Positions 8,480 through 12,646 of a DNA stretch of 12,646 nucleotides are shown here, in pieces. Numbering within the stretch: the stretch's first letter is position 1; each line of letters begins with the position of its first letter. Origin of the DNA: an uncultured Eubacteriales bacterium (lineage in GTDB: Bacteria; Bacillota_A; Clostridia; Christensenellales; Aristaeellaceae); assembly GCA_902766515.1 (NCBI GenBank), contig CACXEB010000164.1, forward strand, positions 1 through 12,646, read 5' to 3'. Below the pieces are notes generated by a model, which ran no database searches, was not told where the DNA came from, and saw only the letters and a program-made list of their open reading frames with translations. The position numbers were made by a program, and so were the translations under genes.

Positions 8480-9762
8480 GCGCCTGTGATCGTCACGTCC
8501 GCAAGCCTTGTGACCGCGGGGATCAGATAGCTGTCATACTGGCGCCGTTCGCTTGAAAAGCGGATCGTGCGGACAAAATCCGCCATGCTGCCGGTCACGC
8601 TGCCGCCTGTGACAGCCGTCACCCGGCCGTCCCGGTGCAGGTATCCCAGGCGGATCTCCCCGGCCAGGTCCCCGCTCACCGGATCGACCTGGAAATCGGA
8701 AAACTCGACCGCCTCGAGATAATCCCCCGTCCGGAGGTCCTCCGCCCTCGCGGCGCCGCCCGCCACTTCCACATTGCTCAGCCCGAAGGTGTCCCTGAGG
8801 CCCAGGTATTGGGCGAACTGCCGGCTGCCGTAAAAGGCTTCGGGCACGTTGTCCCTGAGCAGGACCCGGTCGCGCACAAGGGATCCCTCGTCGTCGAACA
8901 TCCTGTTCGCGGACGAGTTCGGCAGGCTGCGCCGGGCCGTCAGCGTCACCCGGTCGCCGGTCACCCCGTCCGCCGCCGGCCGGCCCAGCTGCCAGTCGGA
9001 ATACCCCTGGTACAGATACTGGGCGTCCAGGTGCGCCAGGTACCAGTCATACACTTCGATGGCTGCGTCCGTCGTCAGCAGCAGGTCCGCCCTGCCCAGC
9101 GCGGGCGTCGGCTGCGCCTTCAGCTTGTCCTGTCCGACGCGCATCGCCTGGAAGAGGCGGTCGCGCAGGCCGTCCCGGTCGCATTCGCCGCTACGCAGCA
9201 TGCGGTACACTTCGATCTCATGCGCGCCGTCCCGGGCGTTGACCACGACCTCCGCCATGGAGGCCGGGAAGGTATCCCTGAGATCGATCCCTTCGCTGTT
9301 GAGGAACCGGCGGGTCTTCCGGGTCACGAAAACCTCCGAGGAGTTTACGCAGGCGTCCCCGTCATACGGCATGTCCGCCAGCGTCCGCAGGAAATCCGCC
9401 GCGATATCGTCCACGCGGACATCCACGCGCGCGGGCGCGGGCGAGCTTTCCGCCGGCCGGTTCAGCTCCCAGGCAGGGTTCAGCGCGTAACCCGCCCGCT
9501 GTTTCAGGGCTGCCACCAGCGCCGCCATCTCGGCTTCCCCCGCCGTCGGCGGGATCTCGCCGGAGGCCACGCCCATCTGTCCGTCCGCCGGGGTCATCAC
9601 CCGCAGCCGGACATGGCTGACGTTCCGTACGCGGTGCTGGTCCAGCCGGCGGCCGATCAGGTAGAATTCCCAGCCCTCTTCGCAGGTATCGATGATCTCC
9701 CACTTTTCCACGCCGCATCCGGCCAGCGTCCGCTTCAGAAGCTCCAGCTTCGCCTGATTCAT
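8476..9762 (-). CDS. tldE: TldE/PmbA-family subunit of the TldD-TldE metalloprotease
   Basis: The 428-residue non-catalytic partner of TldD. In E. coli the TldD/E heterodimer is a peptidase that processes the microcin B17 leader and degrades unfolded peptides such as CcdA. The protein has the family's two-part layout: a variable N-terminal half and a C-terminal beta-rich region with RADLLLTTDAAIEV (224-237), SANRMFDDEGSLVRDRVLL (284-302) and a C-terminal stretch GGSVTGSMADFVRTIRFSS (386-404). It has no HExxxH motif, as expected for TldE. It is somewhat shorter than E. coli PmbA (about 450) and divergent. It starts with ATG at 9762, 13 bases after the tldD stop, with AAGGGGG as ribosome site. 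The position directly after tldD supports formation of a heterodimer. The last codons overlap the promoter of the next operon. Family is well supported. Confidence 0.88.
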   Translation of the reverse strand: MNQAKLELLKRTLAGCGVEKWEIIDTCEEGWEFYLIGRRLDQHRVRNVSHVRLRVMTPADGQMGVASGEIPPTAGEAEMAALVAALKQRAGYALNPAWELNRPAESSPAPARVDVRVDDIAADFLRTLADMPYDGDACVNSSEVFVTRKTRRFLNSEGIDLRDTFPASMAEVVVNARDGAHEIEVYRMLRSGECDRDGLRDRLFQAMRVGQDKLKAQPTPALGRADLLLTTDAAIEVYDWYLAHLDAQYLYQGYSDWQLGRPAADGVTGDRVTLTARRSLPNSSANRMFDDEGSLVRDRVLLRDNVPEAFYGSRQFAQYLGLRDTFGLSNVEVAGGAARAEDLRTGDYLEAVEFSDFQVDPVSGDLAGEIRLGYLHRDGRVTAVTGGSVTGSMADFVRTIRFSSERRQYDSYLIPAVTRLADVTITGA

Positions 9763-9775
9763 ATGCGCTGCCCCC

Positions 9776-11218
9776 TTACCCCAGATTTGCCCTGGCCTTC
9801 AGGTAGGGGCCGCCGTCGGCGACCTTGACCCATTCCTTATAGCCCTTGCCGCAGCCGCCGGTGCCGAAAACCCCGCGGTCGGGCGACACCATGGAGATGC
9901 TGCCCAGCAGGTCCGGCACGTACCCCGTCAGCACCACCGGCGCCACGATGCGGCCGGTCAGCTTCCCGTCGCGGATCTCGTAGCCCCGGGCGATGATGCA
10001 CTGGATGCCCCAGTGCTTGGGGTCCTCCATGCCCGAGTCAATGCCGCTCAGCAGGTAGCCATGCCCGACGGACGCGATCATGCTGTCCAGCGGATCCGTC
10101 CCGGAATCAAACACGGTATTGGTCATCCGCGTATAGACCTTGTGCTCGAAGTTCTGGCGCTTGCCGTTGCCGGTCGGCGCCGTCCCCAGGCGCAGGGCGC
10201 TGAGCGCGTCGCAGATGCCGGTCTTCAGGATGCCCCGGTCGATCTCCATCACGTCGCCTGCGGGGGTACCCTCGTCGTCGAACGCGTATGAACTCACGTT
10301 CACGGCGCAGTTGGCGCCCTCGTGCATGGTCACCAGCGGCGAGCCGACGCGGCGGCCGATATATTCCGCCCCCAGCGCGCGCCGCTTGACAAACATGTCC
10401 ATCTCCACGCCGTGGCCGAAGGCCTCGTGGGCGATCAGGCCCGTCACATCCGGGGCTGTGATGATGTCGTAGGTGCCCGGGGTGACGCGCCCGGCGCGCA
10501 GCATATCGTCCGACACGCGCAGCGTTTCGTCCAGCTTTTCCCGGAGCGCCGTATCAAACAGCTCCGGTCCCAGGCGGCCCGCGACGCCGTCGTGGGTCAT
10601 CCGCATCTGCCCCCGGTCGGAGGTGGCGGCCATCACGCTGCCCTCGGAGTACACATAGGCCTGCCGGAGATCCCGGCATCTGGTCTGGAACAGCTTGGAG
10701 ATATGGGTGGACTGCGCGGTCAGCGTGAGGTTGACCAGCTGCTTCCCGCGCTCCATGCCCTCCCGGACCCAGCCGGACAGGCGCTCGACCAGCCGGGACA
10801 GGTCCTCCGTCTCCGGCAGCCGCTCCGTATCAAAGGCGGCGTCCAGCGTCTCCGGCGCGTCCGGCAGGCAGGGCGTCTCGTAGGGCGGGATGCCTGCCGC
10901 GGCGAGGACCGCCCGCTGCCGCTCAAAAGCGGCCGTGATGTCTCGCGCCAGGGCTTCCACGTCGTCGATGTCCTCGTTGAAGGCGTATTCATAGTAGCAT
11001 TGATCCCGGTACAGCCGGACCACATGGCCCCGCTCCGTCGTCATGGTCTCGCCGGTCAGGCGGCGGACCCGCGGCGTCACGCGCAGGGAAAACCCCACGG
11101 AGTCGGTGGACAGGATGCTGACGTATTCAAACCGGCTGCCCAGGCGGTCGATCAGGGCGCGCATCCTGGGCGCGGCTTCCGTCAGGTAAGCGGAAAAGGG
11201 CGTCTTCATCTTCGTCAT
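9776..11218 (-). CDS. tldD: TldD-family zinc metalloprotease, catalytic subunit
   Basis: A 480-residue protein, the same length as E. coli TldD (about 481). The active-site helix LIAHEAFGHGVEMD contains the family's HExxxH motif: His264, Glu265 and His269 (residue positions by hand count; zinc ligands would be the first and last histidines). The third zinc ligand is the cysteine of FGTGGCGKGYKEW (Cys456), matching the E. coli ligand near the C-terminus. SSYAFDDEGTPAGDVMEID (309-327) and DPKHWGIQCIIARGYEIRDGKLTG (399-422 region) are further conserved blocks. With TldE it should form a chambered peptidase that hydrolyses small unstructured peptides in the cytosol. The ATG at 11218 overlaps the nagB stop by four bases (ATGA), with GGGGGA just upstream, so it is probably co-translated with nagB. 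No RiPP precursor or toxin-antitoxin substrate is visible nearby. Confidence 0.95.
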   Translation of the reverse strand: MTKMKTPFSAYLTEAAPRMRALIDRLGSRFEYVSILSTDSVGFSLRVTPRVRRLTGETMTTERGHVVRLYRDQCYYEYAFNEDIDDVEALARDITAAFERQRAVLAAAGIPPYETPCLPDAPETLDAAFDTERLPETEDLSRLVERLSGWVREGMERGKQLVNLTLTAQSTHISKLFQTRCRDLRQAYVYSEGSVMAATSDRGQMRMTHDGVAGRLGPELFDTALREKLDETLRVSDDMLRAGRVTPGTYDIITAPDVTGLIAHEAFGHGVEMDMFVKRRALGAEYIGRRVGSPLVTMHEGANCAVNVSSYAFDDEGTPAGDVMEIDRGILKTGICDALSALRLGTAPTGNGKRQNFEHKVYTRMTNTVFDSGTDPLDSMIASVGHGYLLSGIDSGMEDPKHWGIQCIIARGYEIRDGKLTGRIVAPVVLTGYVPDLLGSISMVSPDRGVFGTGGCGKGYKEWVKVADGGPYLKARANLG

Positions 11219-11961
11219 TCCCCCGTCACGGGCAGCTCGGCAGCCGCTTCCCTGTCCAGCACCACGGTGAGGTCAGGATGCATCTGCAGGATGCTGGCCG
11301 GCACCTGCGGGGTCACCGGCCCATACAGGGCCGCGCGGACGATGGAGGCCTTCGCGGGACCGGAGGCGATCAGCAGCACCTTGTGGGCCTGCATGATCGT
11401 TTTGATGCCCATCGTGTAGGCCTCGACCGGCACCTCCGCCTCGCTGCTGAAAAAGCGCTTGTTGGCCTGGATGGTGCTGGGCTGCAGGCGCACCTTGTGC
11501 GTCCCCAGCTCAAACGCCGAGCCCGGCTCGTTGAAGCCGATATGGCCGTCCACGCCGATGCCCAGCAGCTGCAGGTCGATGCCGCCGAAGCGCTGGATGA
11601 TGCCGTCATATTCCGCGCAGGCGGCTTCGGCGTCCGGGTTGGCGCCGTCGGGCACGAAGATATGGTCCGGCCGGATATTGATATGGGAAAAGAAGTGCTT
11701 CTGCATGAAGTACCAGTAGCTCTGCTCATGGGCGTGGTCCAGCCCGACGTATTCGTCCAGGTTGATGCTGGTCACCTGGTCAAAATCCAGGTCTCCCTTA
11801 TTGTACCAGTCGATCAGCTGTTTATAGACGCCTTCCGGCGTGCTGCCGGTCGCCAGGCCCAGCACGCAGTTGGGCTTCATGATGACCTGCGCCGAAATCA
11901 GGTTGGCAGCCTTTCTTGACATATCCTGGTAGCTGTTTGCCCGGATCAGTTTCATCTTCAT
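11215..11961 (-). CDS. nagB: Glucosamine-6-phosphate deaminase
   Basis: Converts glucosamine-6-phosphate to fructose-6-phosphate and ammonia, the step that sends amino sugars from chitin, mucin or cell-wall recycling into glycolysis. Conserved motifs are LGLATGSTPEG (34-44, phosphate binding), SINLDEYVGL (65-74, Asp69 proton acceptor), and LLGIGVDGHIGFNEPGS (132-148, with Asp138, His140 and Glu145 of the catalytic relay). At 248 residues it matches the short Bacillus-type enzyme rather than the roughly 266-residue E. coli form that carries the GlcNAc-6-P allosteric tail. The start is ATG at 11961, with AAGGGGGAG just upstream; a second ATG two codons later is possible. It is the first gene after a clear promoter and overlaps tldD by four bases. 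No nagA is present in the window. Confidence 0.96.
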   Translation of the reverse strand: MKMKLIRANSYQDMSRKAANLISAQVIMKPNCVLGLATGSTPEGVYKQLIDWYNKGDLDFDQVTSINLDEYVGLDHAHEQSYWYFMQKHFFSHINIRPDHIFVPDGANPDAEAACAEYDGIIQRFGGIDLQLLGIGVDGHIGFNEPGSAFELGTHKVRLQPSTIQANKRFFSSEAEVPVEAYTMGIKTIMQAHKVLLIASGPAKASIVRAALYGPVTPQVPASILQMHPDLTVVLDREAAAELPVTGE

Positions 11962-11975
11962 GCTCCCCCTTCCAT

Positions 11976-11995
11976 TGCAGACGCGTGCAGACGCG
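11976..11995. repeat. Perfect 10-bp tandem repeat in the nagB leader
   Basis: TGCAGACGCG occurs twice head to tail on the plus strand (11976-11985 and 11986-11995), just before the nagB ribosome binding site and just after the +1 inverted repeat. Direct repeats spaced one helical turn apart can be operator half-sites, but could equally be a replication-slippage duplication. Confidence 0.85.
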
Positions 11996-11996
11996 C

Positions 11997-12023
11997 GGAA
12001 CCGCTGTTTTTTTGCGGTTTTCC
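11997..12023. promoter_or_regulatory. Inverted repeat across the predicted nagB transcription start
   Basis: GGAACCGC (11997-12004) pairs with GCGGTTTTCC (12014-12023) across a 9-base T-rich loop, with two extra bases in the right arm. It covers the predicted +1 (about 12018). It could be an operator for an amino-sugar-responsive repressor or a 5' stem-loop that stabilises the mRNA. The loop, not the downstream flank, holds the T-run, so it does not look like a terminator. Confidence 0.5.
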
Positions 12024-12024
12024 T

Positions 12025-12053
12025 ATTTTACAATAGTTCCCGGTTGATTGCAA
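12025..12053 (-). promoter_or_regulatory. Sigma-A-type promoter of nagB-tldD-tldE
   Basis: On the minus strand TTGCAA (12053-12048; four of six -35 matches) is followed by 17 bases and TAAAAT (12030-12025; five of six -10 matches). The predicted start is near 12018, giving a leader of about 57 bases before the nagB ATG. The surrounding region is locally A/T-rich in otherwise GC-rich DNA, as expected for a promoter. Confidence 0.68.
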
Positions 12054-12056
12054 GCC

Positions 12057-12062
12057 TATAAT
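12057..12062 (+). promoter_or_regulatory. Candidate -10 box for the divergent membrane-protein gene
   Basis: A perfect TATAAT lies 83 bases before the ATG at 12145 on the plus strand. No good -35 sits at 16-18 bases upstream (best is TAGTTC at 12034-12039), so the promoter is weak, activator-dependent or mis-called. It almost abuts the nagB -35 box, so the two divergent promoters would compete or be co-regulated. Confidence 0.35.
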
Positions 12063-12144
12063 CCCGCGCAATTTGGGCTGGTCATTTTCGCAAATCTATG
12101 GTAATCTTGTGCGGAAATACAGCGGATGCGGGAGGGATGCCATC

Positions 12145-12558
12145 ATGGCCTCATGGTTCAGCAAGCATTTTCACCGGGAGATGCTCCGGCCGTTCTGCTA
12201 CAAGCTGTTCACCCGTGGCGTCCTGACCCTGTCCGCCGTGCAGCTCCTCCACTTCTTTCTGCCTGAAAGCTGGCCGCTGCGCCGGTTTTCCAGCCTGTCA
12301 TTGGTGGCGGGGGCGGTGCTCCTGCTCTTCACGCTGTTTTCGTGGCTGCGGATCACCGGCCTCAGGATCCCCCAGCTGCGGCTGCCCCGCTTCAGGCGGA
12401 AGGATCCGGCCTTCCTGACAAATGACCTGGCGGACCATATCGATGACGATATCGTCGCCTTCGACGACCTTGACCCGGAGGACCAGAACTGGTGCGTCCT
12501 GGCCGCGGACGCTGTGCTCGCGACGATATGCCTCGTTTTGTCACTGTTCACTTTGTGA
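12145..12558 (+). CDS. Small membrane protein of unknown function, three predicted helices
   Basis: I do not recognise this 137-residue protein. Hydrophobic stretches lie at about 25-40 (VLTLSAVQLLHFFLP), 49-68 (an alanine/leucine/phenylalanine-rich span ending FSWL) and 117-137 (CVLAADAVLATICLVLSLFTL, reaching the C-terminus). Between helices 2 and 3 is a basic patch (RLPRFRRK, 79-86) followed by a strongly acidic segment (about 94-113, with DLADHIDDDIVAFDDLDPED). The basic patch suggests this loop is cytoplasmic. It is the only plus-strand gene and is divergent from nagB. The ATG at 12145 has GGGAGGG eight bases upstream. The frame is open back to a TTG at 12073, but that lacks a ribosome site. 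The stop codon lies within a palindrome. Coding status is likely because of the start signal and membrane pattern; function is unknown. Confidence 0.75.
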   Translation: MASWFSKHFHREMLRPFCYKLFTRGVLTLSAVQLLHFFLPESWPLRRFSSLSLVAGAVLLLFTLFSWLRITGLRIPQLRLPRFRRKDPAFLTNDLADHIDDDIVAFDDLDPEDQNWCVLAADAVLATICLVLSLFTL

Positions 12559-12564
12559 ACGTGA
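12541..12564. repeat. Palindrome spanning the stop codon of the membrane-protein gene
   Basis: GTTCAC and GTGAAC (12546-12551 and 12555-12560) form a perfect 6-bp inverted repeat around TTT. The outer TCAC (12541-12544) and GTGA (12561-12564) extend it to ten pairs with one bulged base. The TGA stop is inside the right arm. No T-run follows, so it is not a standard intrinsic terminator. Confidence 0.7.
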
Positions 12565-12568
12565 CCGT

Positions 12569-12590
12569 AGGGGGGACTGGCGTCCCCCCT
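12569..12590. repeat. Very strong GC hairpin, part of a possible dispersed intergenic repeat
   Basis: AGGGGGGAC (12569-12577) and GTCCCCCCT (12582-12590) form a perfect 9-bp stem with a TGGC loop. A second CCCCCCT at 12597-12603 could pair with the same G-run instead, giving mutually exclusive folds. No T-run follows on either strand. The opening GTAGGGG resembles, from memory, repeated intergenic hairpins in high-GC gut Firmicutes. It may reduce read-through or protect the 3' end of the mRNA. Confidence 0.65.
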
Positions 12591-12610
12591 GCGGGACCCC
12601 CCTCACGGCG

Positions 12611-12645
12611 TTTCCTGTCGGGCCTATGGCCCTCCCGGGCGGAAA
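12611..12645. repeat. Nested palindrome at the right edge
   Basis: TTTCC (12611-12615) and GGAAA (12641-12645) bracket an inner GGGCC-TAT-GGCCC stem (12620-12632). Together with the preceding hairpin it suggests a composite repeat element. The element may continue beyond the window, so its true end cannot be set. Confidence 0.45.
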
Positions 12646-12646
12646 C

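Noticed and set aside
8476..11218. RiPP or microcin-type biosynthetic cluster built around TldD/TldE
   Set aside because: No precursor peptide, cyclodehydratase, radical SAM or exporter gene is present; the neighbours are nagB and regulators.
12569..12590. Intrinsic terminator of the plus-strand gene
   Set aside because: The stem is strong, but neither strand has a following T-run, so I list it as a repeat or hairpin instead.

Overview
The window is GC-rich, gene-dense bacterial chromosome. It reads as a Gram-positive member of the Clostridia with high GC, possibly a gut lineage. The reasons are strong GGGAGG-type ribosome binding sites, a PyrR regulator, a short NagB of the Bacillus type, a paired AlaR-like Lrp regulator and aminotransferase, and a type 2 isoleucyl-tRNA synthetase. 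I see no phage, transposon, CRISPR, rRNA or tRNA. No stretch longer than 300 bases lacks a gene.

Almost everything lies on the minus strand, so the biological order runs from high to low coordinates. Block A (11961 to 8476) is nagB, tldD and tldE. It has a recognisable promoter at 12053-12025 whose start region carries an inverted repeat and a perfect 10-bp tandem repeat. Block B (8389 to the left edge) is a GntR/FCD regulator, an Lrp/AsnC regulator, an AlaT-like aminotransferase, a secreted CapA-family protein, pyrR, a degenerate isopropylmalate-dehydrogenase-like protein, an alkaline-phosphatase-superfamily enzyme, a histidine phosphatase and the N-terminal half of ileS. Five neighbouring pairs in this block are coupled by 4-base overlaps or, at capA/pyrR, a single-base gap. 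That points to one co-translated operon. A consensus-like promoter for block B is built into the tldE stop codon.

On the plus strand at the right edge, a divergent gene (12145-12558) encodes a small three-helix membrane protein of unknown function. It is followed by several strong palindromes (12541-12646) that look like a dispersed intergenic repeat.

Most genes are housekeeping: amino-sugar catabolism, peptide proteolysis, alanine or related amino-acid metabolism, pyrimidine salvage and translation. The least ordinary part is the tightly coupled set pyrR, LeuB-like pseudoenzyme and two unrelated phosphatases. The LeuB-like protein keeps the family's fold signature but, in my by-eye alignment, has lost essentially all catalytic residues. 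I do not see a clear new defence or mobile system here.
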